Numbered from the stretch's first letter, positions 37,030 to 56,475 are shown. The stretch: 64,000 nucleotides of DNA from Heterohyrax brucei (GCA_028571685.1 CM053140.1:64378201-64442200), one strand, 5' to 3'. The notes: generated by a model not told the origin, from the sequence alone. Made by a program: numbers and translations.

Positions 37030-38135
37030 TGTCACTGGTGAGTGGCGTCTAGGGTCTTAAAAGCTGCCAAGCTGCCATCTGAGGGTACAGCAAATGGTCC
37101 CAACTTAGCAGGAACGGATGATCACCAAGGATCAAAACAAAATGGGGAAAAGAGAACCCAGAAGACAGAGAGGCCCACATGAGTGGGTGACTACATTGAC
37201 TTGTGACCAGAAGAACCCAGTGATGCCCGGCCACCACCTGGGATAGCCGTGATGGAGCTCACAAGGTTCAGTCTCACTGGCAACACAACAATAAGAAGGG
37301 GTGCATCCTGAGATCTCCATTAAAAGACCACAACTGATGGTCCACAGGCCTCAGAGTTCCCCTGGGAGCATGACCCCTGGCCCTGATTCTGCCCCTGTCC
37401 ATAAATCATAATGGAGGAGACTGCCCATATCATGTGTGCACTGTACAGTTCTGTGCATGTATATGATGTTGTCTTGCAGACCTCTCACTGGAGGAAGGGG
37501 GGCGGGTGGAGAGGAGGAGATAGGAGACCAGAGAGGAAGAGTGTGCTGTCACTGGACAGGGAGAGCAGTGGGAGCTGCACACAGGTGGGCATGCAAATTT
37601 ATATAGGAATGTGCATTTTTTTTCAATCATAATAAAAAAGAAAGAAAGAAAAAATATTGTGGTATCATGGATTGAATTATGTTCCTGGAAAATGTATGTG
37701 GCCATTTGGCTGGGCCATGATTTCTGGTATTGTGTTATGTTTTTCCATTTTGTAAATTCTGCCTCTATGTTAATGATGATGACTGGGCAGCAGTTGTGTT
37801 GTATAGGGTAAGACTGGGTAAGATTATTTTGTGTCTTCAGGATAAAGGTAAGAACTAGCAGAGAGATTTGGAAATCTCATACCACCAAGAGCTATGCTGG
37901 AAGCTGAGCACATTCTTTGGAAAGGACCAGGGTCTCTGACCCTCAGAAACTTCCAGTCCAGGGGAACATTTGTGACAAGTACTTTCCTCCAGGTCCAGCA
38001 AAGACAGCCCTCCCCCTGGAGCTGACACATCAAATTTGGACTTGTAGTTTACTGGACTGTGACAAATAAAATTTCTCTTTTTAAAACCATCCACTTGTGG
38101 TATTTCTGTTAGAGAAGTATCAGAAGACTGAGACA
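37030..38135 (+). mobile_element. MaLR-type LTR inserted in the RTE LINE
   Basis: Flanked by a perfect 5-bp duplication catgg (37025-37029, 38136-38140) and bounded by tgt...aca ends. The LTR body after 37668 contains tggattgaattatgttcc at the start and the typical gacaaataaaatttctc and ccacttgtggtatttctgtt end. It is itself split by an L1 fragment (37035-37659). Confidence 0.7.
37035..37659 (+). mobile_element. L1 3' fragment nested in the LTR
   Basis: 5'-truncated L1 3'-UTR with an A-rich tail (about 37631-37655). It is flanked by tggtgtca (37027-37034) and tggtatca (37660-37667), an 8-bp duplication with one difference. Its sequence parallels 34735-35400, the 3' end of another L1 copy in this window. 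Confidence 0.7.
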
Positions 38136-40860
38136 CATGGCTTGGGTTAGGCTCATTTGAGTTCTCAAAGTCACATCTTTCCTTTTCAACACTTGAAGGA
38201 GGTTTTCTGAAACATATTTGCCCAGTGCAATACGTCATTTGATTTTTTGACTGCTGCTTCCATGGGCAATTACTGTGAATACGGGTAAAATGAAATCCTT
38301 TGACGTCATTCTTTTCTCTGTTTATCATGATGTTACTTACTGGTCCAGTTGTAGGGATTTTTGTTTCCTTTATGTTAGGGCTGTAGTGTTTGACCTTCAT
38401 GAGTAAGTATTTCAAGCTCTCTCAGCTTTCAGCAAGTATGATTGTGTAATCTGTGTATCTCAGGTTGTTAATGAGTCTTTCTCAAATCCTGATGCTGTTT
38501 TTCTTCATACAGTCCAGCTTCTCAAATTATTTGCTCAGCATACAGATTGTATATGCATGGTAAAAGAACACAACCCTGATACATGCTTTTCCTGACTTTA
38601 AACCATGCAGTATCCCCTTGTTCTGTTCGAACGACTGCCTCTTGGTCTATGCAGAGGTTCCTCAGGAACATAATTAAGTGCTCTAGGATTCTCATTCTTA
38701 GCAATGTTACCCATAAATTGTTATGATCCACATAGTTGAGTGCCTTTTCATAATCAATAAAATAAAAGTAAACAGCTTTCTGGTATTCTCTGATCCGTTT
38801 GAAATTAACAGTGTTATTCCTCATTCTACATTTTCTTGTAATTCCAGTTTGAATTTCTGGTAGTTCCCTGTTGATGCACTGCTGTGACTATGTTCGAACG
38901 ATCTTCATGGAAATTTTACTTGTGTGTGCTATTAATGATATTGTTCAATAATTTCTATGTTCTATCACCTTTCTTTGGAACGGGCATGTACATGGATCTT
39001 CCCCAGTCGTCTGGCCAGGTTGCTGTCTTCCAAATTTCTCGGCATGGACAAGTGAGTGTTTCCAGCACTGCATCCTCTTGTTGAAGCATCTCAGTTTGTA
39101 TTCCATCAATTCCCACAGCCCTGCTTTTCACCTTCAGTGAGCTTAGACTTCTTCCTTCAATACCAGCATCTCCTGATCATATGCTGCCTCCTGAAGTGGT
39201 TGAATGTCAACCAATTCTTTTTGGTATAGCAACTCCAGGTAGTCCTTCCATCTTCTTTTGATGCTTTCTGCATTGTTTAATCTTTTCCCCAGAGAATCCT
39301 TGATTATTGCAACTTGAGGTTTGAATTTTTCTTCCGTTCTCTCAGTTTGAGCAATGGAGAGCGTCTGCTTTCCTTTTGTTGTCTATCGCGAGCTCTTTGC
39401 ACACGTCATAATAATTTACTTTTATCTTCTTGGGTTACACTTTCAAATCTTCTGTTCCACTCTTTCACTTCATCATTTCTTCCTTTCTTTTTGCCTCTCA
39501 GCATTCAATAGCAAGCTTCCGAGTCTCTTATGACACTCATTTTGTTTTTTTCTTCCTTTTCTGTCTTTTTAGTGACCTCTGCTTTCTCGGTGTCTGATGC
39601 AATCTGACAAATCACGTGTTCTTCAGTCACTTGTGTTCAACGCATGAAATCTATTTAGGTGAGCTATATTCAAGGCTCTGCTTCGGCCTTTGTGGACTTA
39701 TTTTTATTTTCTTCAGGTTCAACCTCAACTTGCATATGAGCAATTGATGGTCCATTCCACAGCCAGCCCCTGGCCTTGTTCTGAGTGATGATTCTGAGTT
39801 TTGCCAGCATCTCTTGCTACAGATGTAGTTGATTCGATTCCTACATATTCCATCCAGCATGATCCACTTGAACAGTCACCATTTATGTTGTTGAAAAAAG
39901 ATATTTCCCATAGATAAGTCATTGAACTTGCAAAATTCTACTACTCAGTCTCTAGGGTTGTTTCTATCACCAAGGCCATATTTTCCAACTAGTGATCCTT
40001 CTTTGTTTCTGACTTCCACATTTCTATCACCAGAAATTTATCAATGTATCCTGATCACATGTTTGATCAATTTCAGACTGCAGAAGTTGGTAAAAATCTC
40101 TGATTTTGTCGTCTTTGGCATTAGTGGTTGGTACATATATTTCAGTAATTAGTTAGTATTACTGGTTTTCTTTGCAGTCATATTGGATATTATCCTGTCA
40201 CTGACAGCACTGTACTTCCTGATAGATCTTGAAATGCTCTTTTTGACATTGAGGTCGTTCCACTTCAATTTGTCATTCCTGCGATAGTATACCACATGAC
40301 TGTCCAATTCAAAATGGCCAACACTTGTCTATTTCAGCTTACTAATGCCTAGGATATAAATCATCAAGCATTCCATTTCATTACTGACCATTTCCAATTT
40401 CCCTTGATTCATACTCTGCAAATTCCACATCCTGATTACTAACATTTGCAGCTGTTTCTTCTCATTTTGAGTCATATCACAACAGCAGATGAAGGTCCCC
40501 AAAGCTTTACTCCACTCATGTTAAGATCAACTCGACTTTGAGGAGGCAACTGTTCCCCGCTCGTATTTTGAATGCCTTCCAACCTGAAGGCCTCATCTTC
40601 TGGTACCATATCAGGCCATGTTCTGCTGCTATCCCTAAGTTTTTCACTGGCCAGTTTTTGGTCACAGGTAGATCGCCAGGTCCTTCTTCCTCACCTGTTT
40701 TCATGTGCAGGCTCTTCTGAAATCTGTCCACCATAGATGGCCTCATGGCATTTGAATAGCTTCTAAAAAACACCACAGCAACAGCAAGCCACCACAACAA
40801 GACAAGGTGACAGGCGACTGGTAGATCCTTCAATGTTAGTGCACAGCCATTTTAATAAAG
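38136..40860 (-). mobile_element. RTE-type LINE, 5' part with endonuclease and reverse transcriptase remnants
   Basis: Reading from 40860 downward: a 5' leader, an apurinic-type endonuclease remnant (about 40450-39600), then reverse transcriptase. RT landmarks at 38522-38824 are FIDYEKALNYVDHNNLW, VRTEQGDTAWFKV and GCVLLPCIYNLYAEQ, matching F-DYxKAFD and QGC-LSPxLFNLY. The catalytic YADD box reads YTDY at about 38440-38460, so the second aspartate is lost. Several stops are present. Horizontal transfer is known for RTE/BovB elements in other lineages, but nothing here tests it. Confidence 0.8.
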
Positions 40861-41649
40861 AGCTTTATGAGCCTGTTCTCTTGCTGCCCACATGGCAATT
40901 TATCGTAATTGTAGGCAAAGTATCAGTAAAGAAATATTGAGCAAATACTACAAGCCTAAGTATCTAAAATGAAAACAGTGTCAGACCTGGTTTCCACTGA
41001 TGGGCAAAATGTCCTAGGGCTCCTCTCCCAGAGTGGATAGGGCTGTGATAAACCTTTCCCAGGAAACCCTTCCTAGAAGTGTCTGAGAGGCCGCTCTGAG
41101 CTCCCACTGATAATTCATCTCCTCTCATTTCATGAACTCATTCCTGCGCTCATTCATTCGAACATTGATGGAGTGCCTATTACAGGCTGGATAGAGTGTG
41201 TGAAGAGAGAAATGTCTACCACACAAGCCCTCCTCTGGGAGGGGCCACAGTCTGGTAGAGGAAATGGGTATGAAAATAGTTACACGAAGGCAGAACAAAT
41301 GGCATCAGAGTTATTTTCGAGGGTCCGCTGGATCAGAATTGCTTGCCTGTCTCTGCATTCTCAGGGCCTTCCTTCCAGTGGAATGGCTCCACTAACAGCC
41401 CAGCCCAGCCTTATCTCAAAGGATCTGCTTCTTCCTGGGTCTGAGCTCCAATCAGTCCTTAAGTCAAGATGGAACAAATCATCCCTTAAAGGATCCTCTC
41501 CTCCACTGCACTTGTGTGCCGCTGATTGCTACTTTATTCTGTGTTGAGAAGCCCTTAGATTCCTGGATTGCACTTCATATACCTGGGCCTGGAGACTGCT
41601 GGGATGGTGACGGAGGAGAGGCTCTGGGGGTTACCAGAGGATCCTTTGG

Positions 41650-41830
41650 GTTTCTACCCACTTACTTGCTGAGTAAGTCTGCTAAGCTGTGAAACCTTTT
41701 GCTGCTGCTCTTCCTCTGTGAAATGCAACTGGTGAGGCCACTTGAATGAGTTATGGTGAGGATGACATTATGTAGGATAAGGGATGTGAAACCTCAGCCT
41801 AGTGCCTGGGACATGGTCACCAATGGGGGG
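41650..41830 (+). mobile_element. MIR, diverged
   Basis: ttcctctgtgaaatgcaact, gagttatggtgaggatgaca, agcctagtgcctgggacatg. Confidence 0.55.
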
Positions 41831-41834
41831 AAAA

Positions 41835-41995
41835 CCCCACTAAACCCATGTCATTGAGTCAATTCCAACTCATAGTGACCCTATAGGCATAGCAGAACTG
41901 CCCCATAGTGTTTCCAAGGAATGCCTGGTGGATATGAACTGCTGACCTTCTGGTTAGAAGCTGTAGCACTTAACCACTAAGCCACCAGGACCACT
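41835..41995 (-). mobile_element. AfroSINE, short class
   Basis: Reverse copy: tcattgagtcaattccaact tail, tttccaaggaatgcctggtg, head aaccactaagccaccaggac. Confidence 0.8.
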
Positions 41996-42849
41996 TGGCA
42001 AAGGGGAGTCCAATATCAAGTTTGACTCTTTTCATGAGGCTCAAGATTTCTCTTCAACTTTTTCTCCTTTTCTGAAATTTCTTTGCATAGTTATTTTTTC
42101 CCTCCCTGATTACACTTGAGACTGATATTACTAACAAATTAGAATCAGATGATCGAAATAAAAAACATAAGCCCATCCCACTTTTGCAAAGAGGGCCAGA
42201 GGCTTCAGAGCCCCAGCCCTTCAGGAAAACTGCATAAATCCCCATCAGGGCCACCTTCTATCTCTTCTGTAAAGTCAGTCTGTGTTGCTAAAAGTCCTCA
42301 GATTTTAGACTCAACTTATCCTGCAATGAATTAGGTGGTATTTGTCTGTTGAAATATGATGAAGGTAATTAGAGAGAATAGGTCAAAAGGCATTTACCAC
42401 TTTAAAGGTTCAGAGAGGCTTAATTAAAGAATTATAATTTGCAGTTAGTGTGTAGCACTTTCATTTGAGTTTAGAGTGGAGTATCAAGTGCTTTCTCCCC
42501 TCTGTTCTCTGGGCAGGATCTGAGGGTCTGCAAACAGCCAAGTTCTAGGGTTTCAGCATCAGTGGATGGTTCTCATCGCTGCAACTCTCATGAATGCATC
42601 TCTGTGCTTCTGGAGTTGCCTTTTCCCACTGGCTGCTCTTTTCTATATGTTTCAGGGGAGATCTCTATGGGACCTTTCATGTATGAGCTCCAGAGAGACT
42701 CCTACTCTTCCTCTGAATGTCACTATCCAGTGCAATGAGGGACAGTATCCCAGGAGACCACAGGGAAATACCACTTGGAACTACAGATATTTTTTGCACC
42801 AAAACAACTTAGCACCAAAGGGAGCTGCTCCAGATGTGAGTGTCTCTGG

Positions 42850-44620
42850 TCTCTTATCTTCTCCCCAAATCTTATTCCCATGCTTTTCCATGCCACCTTC
42901 CTTTGCTTCTCCTATCACTGGCCTTCCTCCCTATCTATTCCACAGTCTTCTGTAACTACCTCCTCACCACCAACTCTACAGCAAACTCTAGAAAAGCTGC
43001 CACATCTTTCAGGATTTCCTGCTCCCACTCCTGTTTAATTTTAAGCCCACGTTCTCCCCCTTCCTGAAGTCACAGCTTCCTGGGCAGCCCTCTCTAGTAG
43101 CACTTTACCTCCCTCTTCATTATTTCTTCTCACAAACATCTGTTGAACTCCCACAGGATCTCATCTGTGACCTCCTTTAGTCCTTCACCCTACAGATACA
43201 CAGCATTTCTCTCTACCCACTAGCCCTCTCCTGTCTTCTCTTCTGTTCTTATTTAACCTAACGGTTTAACATCATGATCACGTTCTTGTAAATTCTGCCA
43301 AATCCCTGCTCCTTTCTTCTTTCACAGTAACCTGGAAAACATCAGTTGCAAATGAACCCCTCCATCTACATTCTCCATACTTGTCCTACACAATTGAGCT
43401 TTTCTGGAGAGAAAGCTGCTCGAGTAGGAAAAATGATGTCACTAGGAATTCATGATTAAACCATTGCCATCCAGTTGATTCCAAAGCATAGCAATCCTAC
43501 AGGACAGAGTAGAATTGCTTCACAGGGCTTCTAAGGAGCAACTGGTGGATTCACACTGCTGAACTTTTGGTTAGCAGCTGAGCTCTTAACCACTGTACCA
43601 CCAGGGTTGGTTACCACCTCAAAAGCATCCTAGATCTTGCCCAGTGATTCTACCAGTTAGCTCTAATAACAGCACTGTCTTGCTCTGCTCAAAAACTCTT
43701 CCATGCCTCCGACCCACACCTTGGATTTATCAGTCCTCTTGTTTCCCTTCCCTCTCAGCTGGTGACCTTAACTTGCCTCACTCACTGAGGAGCAAACAAA
43801 AGCCATTTGGAAGACACACTGTCTTTCTCATTCCCTAAATCTGCCACCCGGTCTGTTATGTGCTCATCTTCTTCTTCGCATCCGTTACAACCGAGGGGTG
43901 GTCCCTTCTCCTTTTAAAGGCCAGCCCCTCCTTCTGAGATCTGGTACCCCTGCCCTCCTACATCCCAAGGTCAACCATGTCCCTAGCTACATCCAGGAAT
44001 TTTCTGTCCCGGGAGCGAGGAGCATCCATCTCTGAGATCTTAAGCTCTGTCATCCCATTCTTTACACCACTGCTCAAGCTCCAAGTGAAGTGACTTTAAT
44101 TTCGATGCACCTGCTATTCTCCATGGTAGGCCTTTCCAGTCTTCTGGCTCCAAACACCCCCTGTTCTTGGTTCACTATGCAGTCTGGACCACTCAAGATC
44201 AATTACATCTCCCTCAGACTCTCTCCTGTCTGCCTGGATACATGGCTGCCTTTGATCAGTCCTACTATCCATTTTTATTCCTCATCCCGCATGCCTTGGG
44301 GCTACCAGGGGTATGGCTGTATCACCACATCCATGGTTGCCATAGTAACTGACTCTTTAGTCTACATCAGTCCTTTTATTTGTCTTTGTTCAGTCCCCTC
44401 ACTAACTTCTTGCAGAGGCAACATGAACCATTTGCCACTCAGTTGTGCCATGTAACCCAATGCTTACTTTTCAGTCCTACATATTTGACCTCTCTGGAGT
44501 ATCTGACCATACTGATGCTTCTCTGTGAAGCATCTGTTGGCTTCCATGGCTCCATTTAATCTTCTTTCACCTTTCTGACCCACCCTTCTCATCTACTACC
44601 TCTTTAAAGTAGTTGTTCAA
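42850..44620 (+). mobile_element. Probable L2-type LINE body fragments
   Basis: Pyrimidine-rich sequence with pieces that follow mammalian L2 in order, for example tcctacatatttgacctctc near 44480, which corresponds to the LLDLS-AFD reverse transcriptase start, and the ctgctcaaaaactcttccat 3' block at 43690. Interrupted by the AfroSINE at 43455-43612. Weak; open frames here are not genes. Confidence 0.4.
43455..43612 (-). mobile_element. AfroSINE, short class
   Basis: Reverse copy: ttgccatccagttgattcca tail, ggacagagtagaattgcttc, ttctaaggagcaactggtgg, head aaccactgtaccaccagggt. Confidence 0.8.
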
Positions 44621-44769
44621 ATCTGAGCAAAGGGTGTATGGATTTTCTTTGTGTACTTTCTGAGCCTTTTTGTGAGTTTAAAATTACATCAAGATAAAAA
44701 GTTACTCAAAATTTGGAAGGAACAAGTAACAGTTGTTTTCCCCATGGTTCCAACCAATATACTCCACAG

Positions 44770-44930
44770 AATGCCCAGATTCAAGTTTTAAGTGGAAGTA
44801 GGAGACAGCCTTTGAAGTCAAAATTTGATCCCAGCTCAAATGATTAGCTTTGTGCCCTTGGACAAAACAGCTGACCACTCTAAGTTTCAACTAAACATAA
44901 AATATGGTTATTGCTTTACTCATAAAGAAA
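44770..44930 (+). mobile_element. MIR
   Basis: aatttgatcccagctcaaat, gtgcccttggacaaaacagc, ctctaagtttcaac. Confidence 0.55.
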
Positions 44931-45179
44931 TAATGAAAAATGTCTACTGCAGCATTTTATACAAAATAAATAGCTTAGCAAACGAGAGTTTTGCCATTAA
45001 CACATACAGGTAAGGATCTCGGGGACATTCTAAAGGGCTAGAGAAATGGATGATATATTCTAGTGTGACCATGTGCCCCCGGGAAGAAAAAATAGAGGAG
45101 AGAAAAAAGGCAGAGATGAAAACAGAACTGTGGACAACATTGTTTTTAACAGATAGGATGAAGGCCACCAAGAGTGAAG

Positions 45180-45385
45180 ACCAATTTTTGCGGTCGAGTT
45201 GAGTCTTACTCGGGGTGACCTCACGTGTGTCGGTGCAGAACTGTGCTCTGGAGTTTTCAGTAGCTGTGATCTTTGGGCAGCAGATCACCAGGCCTTTTTT
45301 CTGAGGCACTTCTGACTGGATTCAAACCACCAAACTTTTGATTAGCAGTTGAATGCTTAACTATTTGTCTAGTCAGGGGCCTTGA
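45180..45385 (-). mobile_element. AfroSINE, medium class
   Basis: Reverse copy: tgcggtcgagttgagtctta tail, gcagatcaccaggccttttt internal block, decayed head gcttaactatttgtctagtc. Confidence 0.7.
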
Positions 45386-45539
45386 AGGAAAACAATCACC
45401 TGTAACTGTCATACCATTATCATGGCATTGAATGTAGTCTGGTTTGTGCAATATTTCCTGTTACACCCCATTTTACACAGGAAGAAGATGATTCCAAGCA
45501 GGATTTCAGTGATTTTTCCCTATGCCATGTGGTTTGTTG

Positions 45540-45680
45540 TGGAGCCCAGGTGGCACAGTGATGAAGAGCCTGAATGCTAACCAACAGGTCAGCAGTTTGA
45601 ATCCACCAGCCACTCCTTGGAAATCTTGTAGGGCTGCTGTAAGTCAGAACTCCTTGGCAATAACAGGGTTTTACATGGGG
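45540..45680 (+). mobile_element. AfroSINE, short class, shortened body
   Basis: Head ggagcccaggtggcacagtg, gctaaccaacaggtcagcag, box B cagtttgaatccaccagcca. The body between the cctt-gg block and the tail is shortened; tail gtaagtcagaactccttggc. Confidence 0.7.
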
Positions 45681-46869
45681 TATTAACAGCCAAGCTGAAA
45701 CTTGAACTTGGTTCTCTGATTCCTAAATCTGGTGTTCTAGCCACCAAAAAGGCTTTTGTTCTAAACAGCAGAGAAATAAACACAGAAAAGAAAAATGCCA
45801 TGTGCTTTGCTATTAATTATCTTTAATTATCTACTTTGTGAATCACCAGCTTTAAGCAGGTACTTAATCCCTGTCTTCACTCAATGACTTTTGGTTGCAA
45901 TAAGCCAGATCTCTTGGTTGTCCCTTTGGTCCTCTTTTCTACATCAGTGGTTTACAAAATCAGAGTTTCCCAGAACCTCTGGGGTTCCTCAGAGGTGGCT
46001 TAAGGGCTGCTGAGATCAGTGAAGAGGGGCACCTCCAAATTCCCTGCCCCTGCTTCTATCAGAGAAACTCCATTTAATATCTGCTTTATTTGTCAGGCTT
46101 CAGCAAAAACTTATGTCTAAATATTGAACTCTGTATGTGAAATAAATCTAACAAATCCTGTATTGTGCCACCCTGCCTCTATCTGTCCCATGTTGCTCTC
46201 AATCATTCTTAGATGATGCAATTTTCTAAGATTCATTTTGGGAGCTTATTTCTTCTGGAGGGAAGGAAAGAAAAGAAAGGCATATGAATATTTAATTTTG
46301 AATTCCAAACTGAGGGCACAGCCCAAATTGTTCATTCATTTCAATCACGGATTCATTTAGGTGGTCTTCAAACATTTATTGAGAACCTATTATTCGCCAG
46401 GCCCCATGTTTTAGTGGAACTGTGTGGAAAATGAATATTTACAACCAAATCATATTTTAAATGCACTAGAAGAAAAATAATACCATTATGTATGGTAGAA
46501 AACCTTTTTAGAATGTAGTCTTTTGGTAACCTGCTTCTTAGTGGAGTTATTGTGGAATTTAAAGAGTTTTAATCTTTTTTTTCCCCCTTAAAGTGGAGTT
46601 CACATAAACTCTCCTAAAAATCATAATTAGAATAGTTACTTTGATTAAAGACAAAAAGTATAAAAATAAAATTTTAGAAACAGTCAAAACAAAGGGGCCC
46701 TTGAATTTTATATCTTTGCTAGTATTTGGTCTTCAGGGAAGCCCAGAACCCCATCACCCAGGTCCAAATCCAGCAGCTGAGGCTTCCTCTCTTTGGACCT
46801 CACAAAGCCCCACGGAAGAGAATAAAAGATGAGAGAAAGCGCAGGAAGATGAACCTGTACTGAGAATCT

Positions 46870-47080
46870 ACTCTCCACTAGAGATGGTGTCTGCCACTTG
46901 TTATATACAAAGTGAAATTTTATAATCTCTGGGCAGAGGGTAGGTTTTATTTTCCCCGGTTCACAGATGAGGGCTATGTGGCTCAAGAAGAGGAAGGCAC
47001 TCACCCACAGCCACCAGCATAATAGGTGGCAGAGCTGTCATTCAGATCAAAGTCTACGTGACTCCCAAACTGTGGAACTG
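46870..47080 (-). mobile_element. MIR
   Basis: Reverse: tttattttccccggttcaca, gatgagggctatgtggctca, taataggtggcagagctgtc. Confidence 0.65.
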
Positions 47081-47219
47081 GATTAGACAGTGATGAAATG
47101 GGTCTTTAAAAGAACCCGTAGTGACTCAAGGTTAAGGGTTTGCACCCCATTGCTGCTAAGTAATTTAAACAACTGTGCACAAGCCTTGCAGATACACCAG
47201 TATCATTCCTAAATGAGGA

Positions 47220-47400
47220 CTATCACGTCCACTGGCTCTGTTAGCCCTTGCAGTAATGTCATCAAATAGGGCTCTGTTATCGCTGACTTTTACCAAGACA
47301 AAAAGAGACTTAGAGATGTGAAGATTCTGGCTCAACAACATTCAGCTATAAAGTGATGGTGCTTGGATGATAACCCAGTTCTGCCTGATTCTGCTTTCCA
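47220..47400 (-). mobile_element. MIR
   Basis: Reverse, diverged: ttgcagtaatgtcatcaaat, aaaaagagacttagagatgt, aacattcagctataaagtga. Confidence 0.5.
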
Positions 47401-47424
47401 CGGTCTTCCCCCTGCTTCTTGGTG

Positions 47425-47630
47425 GCAGGGAGTTAACAGACTCAGCTGCTAACTGAAAACCCAGAGGTTTGAGTTCACCCAGAGGTGCTCCTGATAAAAG
47501 GCCTGGTGACCTACTTCCAAAAAACCAACCACTGAAAACCTTACAAAGCACAGTTCTACACTGACATACATGGTGTTGCCACGAGTCAGAATCAAACTGA
47601 TGGCAACTGGTTTTGTTTGGTTTTGATGAA
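47425..47630 (+). mobile_element. AfroSINE, medium class
   Basis: ctcagctgctaactgaaaac, aggcctggtgacctacttcc, aaccaaccactgaaaacctt, cacgagtcagaatcaaactg and a tttggttttg tail. Confidence 0.75.
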
Positions 47631-49399
47631 GGCAGGGGATTGAAAGAGATAATGGATGTGGATGGGGAAACAAAAGGTTTAGCCCAGGACTCAGTGAAAC
47701 ATGTAGCAGAGAATGCAGAATCCAGGGGATTGAAATCACTGGTGGTAGTCTGCCTGGGGCACAGGACATGAATGGAAAAAAGATGAGCTTCTGACTTGAC
47801 TGTGAACTTCTTGCCCCATCCCAGGCATATTCACGTAGACAGCCACTATTATTAACAGAACTCCTTCCTCCAGTGAAATAGTTTTGGGGAGAAATTAGAT
47901 CTCACCACCACCTGAAGGTACAGCTATTCTGGCTTCTCAGGAGGAATTTTGTAATTAAAACTGGGCAAGGAGTCTTTCTTGGTCCTCAGACTTGATAATT
48001 TTAAGTCTCTCCACACAGCTGGTGTCTTGGTTCCATAGAATTGGAGTGGTGTGCCAATCAATCATTCATTCATCCATCCAATCACTCATTCAACATGTTA
48101 CTGAGCACCTACTGTGTGCCAGATTCTGTTTGAGGCAGTGAAGAAAACAGAAGTCCTTGCTCTATAGAGCTTATACTCTAGCATGTAGCTATTTGCTTTC
48201 CTGTCTAGCACTTCCCACTTCATAAAGTATCTCCATATCACAACTCCACTTGACCTTCACATTAAACACAAAGATGGGTAGGGTGTGCTGTTTCGGGCCT
48301 TTATAAGTAAAAGAAGAGGCCCAGGCTAAATCAGTAATTTGCCCACCTGCCCATGACTTGTTGAGCAAAGCTGAGAGTTTACCCAAGAATTCTTTTGTTT
48401 GATTTTATTTTTAACAGAAGCCCTGTAGAATCCTTGAAATAATACAGCTAAAACAAGTGGAAACACAACGCACGTTATAAATGGTCATCATGCCACTTCC
48501 CAGTTGAGTGAGGATTAATACATTTAAGGTTTATTTGAAAGGTATTTTCATGACTGTCTTCCAGATTACTTATCAATTCACCAAAAAAAGGAGGTGAGTC
48601 TTGGCTCAAATTCTGTTCTTTCCTCAGTGTGATAATGTTTGAAGTCCTTTCTTCTGGATATGTCTCATGATGCATGAACCTCCCCTTGGTGTACACGCCT
48701 GGACAAAGGCAAAGAACCTCCTTTTTCGACCAGAAGGAATATAATTTTACAGCTGTAAACATGCTTCCCTTTCCAAAGGGTCACTCAAAAGGCAATCATT
48801 GGTTTTATCTCAAAACTCCAGAATTACTGCTTCCTTTGGAACTAAAAACCTCTGAGTCCTGATGATATGTGCAAGCTGTGGAAGAGGAGAGATGCATGCA
48901 GAGCATAGCATGTCAAAGGCCAGCTAACGGCCTAGTGCTCAAAGACTCTCTGCCTTTGGCCTGGGGGATGAAGTATGGGGTTTCTCAGCCACAGAAACAG
49001 CTGCTGTCCTCTGCTAGTGAAGGAAAACACTCAGGTCTGATATTTTAAAAGTATTTTGGGCAGTGGAGGCTCTGCCAACTCAGCTTTGGCCCATATGATA
49101 CCTGAGAATGTGGGTAGAAGAGCCCTTGAGAATAAGATCCCCAAGTGTGGGTTAGACGAATCTTACAGAGAAGCCTACTTGATCCCCTGACCACGTCACT
49201 GCTGAGCAGCTAAAAGTAGTGCATACTTCCAGCAGAAATGACGTCTGTTGATTTCAGAGCACGGAGAAAGGAAGGACACTGAGGGGGATGCTTTGGGATG
49301 TGTATGTGTTACAATAGAAGGATTTCAGTGACCTTCTAAAAGGTAAGTTTCCTTGTTATCTAGGCATCATTGTGACACCTTTTTGAAATGATCTAGGGA

Positions 49400-49545
49400 C
49401 CTGCTTAATACGTGTCTCCCTTGTTAGACTGTGAGGTCCATGCAGGACAGGAATCATGTCTGTCTTCCCTTCCTCTGTATCTCCTGCTCTTAGCAGGCTT
49501 CGAGAGAAAGTGCTAAATAAATGTGTCAGCTAGCAAACAAATGCA
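49400..49545 (+). mobile_element. L2-like LINE 3' end
   Basis: ttagactgtgaggtccatgc, aggacaggaatcatgtctgt, and the ending agtgctaaataaatgtgtca. Lies 150 bp from the donor of CSMD2 exon 49693-49817. Confidence 0.55.
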
Positions 49546-49666
49546 GTGATGAAAGCCCAGGAACATCAAGGGACAGAGAGTAAGTTACGTGCAGTCTAGA
49601 TGGCCCTGGACTTCATGGTGCAAGAGCTGAGTTCTGTCTTCCATGCCCAGCCCAGCCTTCTGGTCA

Positions 49667-55967
<6,301 letters not shown>

Positions 55968-56267
55968 TTAACGTATTGTGTGTGACCATGAACTGGGCCC
56001 TCTCTTGGTTTGGGACACTCTGCAGAGATCCTCAGGTCAGGGACAGGCCAAGGATAGTGTCCACATCCAGCAGGGTCTCAGACTTGGAGGAAGAGCTGCT
56101 ATCAAGCTGGCCTCTGAGTCAGCTAGGTGGTACCCCACCAGGTCTGCTTTGAGAGGTGATGTCTAAGACATCATTAAAACTACCAAGTTCTATTTTCTCC
56201 TCAGCCAATGTCTACTGAGCATCTAAGGTGTGAAGCCCTGCAGCCTACCCTCCTGCAGATTTCCCCA

Positions 56268-56475
56268 GAAACCAGCTGCTCTCCAGTCAGTTCCAACTCA
56301 CGGCAATCCCATGTGTCAGACTAGACTATGCCTGTAACATTTTCAGTGGTTGATTTTTTTTCACAGAGGTGGACTGCCAGGCCTTTCGTCTGAGGCGTCT
56401 CTGAGTGAACCCAAATATGTAAGCTTTTAGTTAGCACCTAAGGACCATAACAGCTTGCACCACCCAGGGACTCCC
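56268..56475 (-). mobile_element. AfroSINE, medium class
   Basis: Reverse copy: tctccagtcagttccaactc tail, ggactgccaggcctttcgtc internal block, head cttgcaccacccagggactc. Confidence 0.7.

Noticed and set aside
37855-38415. 186-codon open frame, minus strand
   Set aside because: Runs across the boundary between the RTE LINE and the inserted LTR; the first part is RTE protein after the reverse transcriptase, the rest is LTR sequence read through by chance.
42566-42955. 129-codon open frame with VTIQCNEG resembling a sushi strand
   Set aside because: Plus strand, opposite to CSMD2; no further sushi cysteines or tryptophan in order, and CSMD2 protein is already continuous without it.
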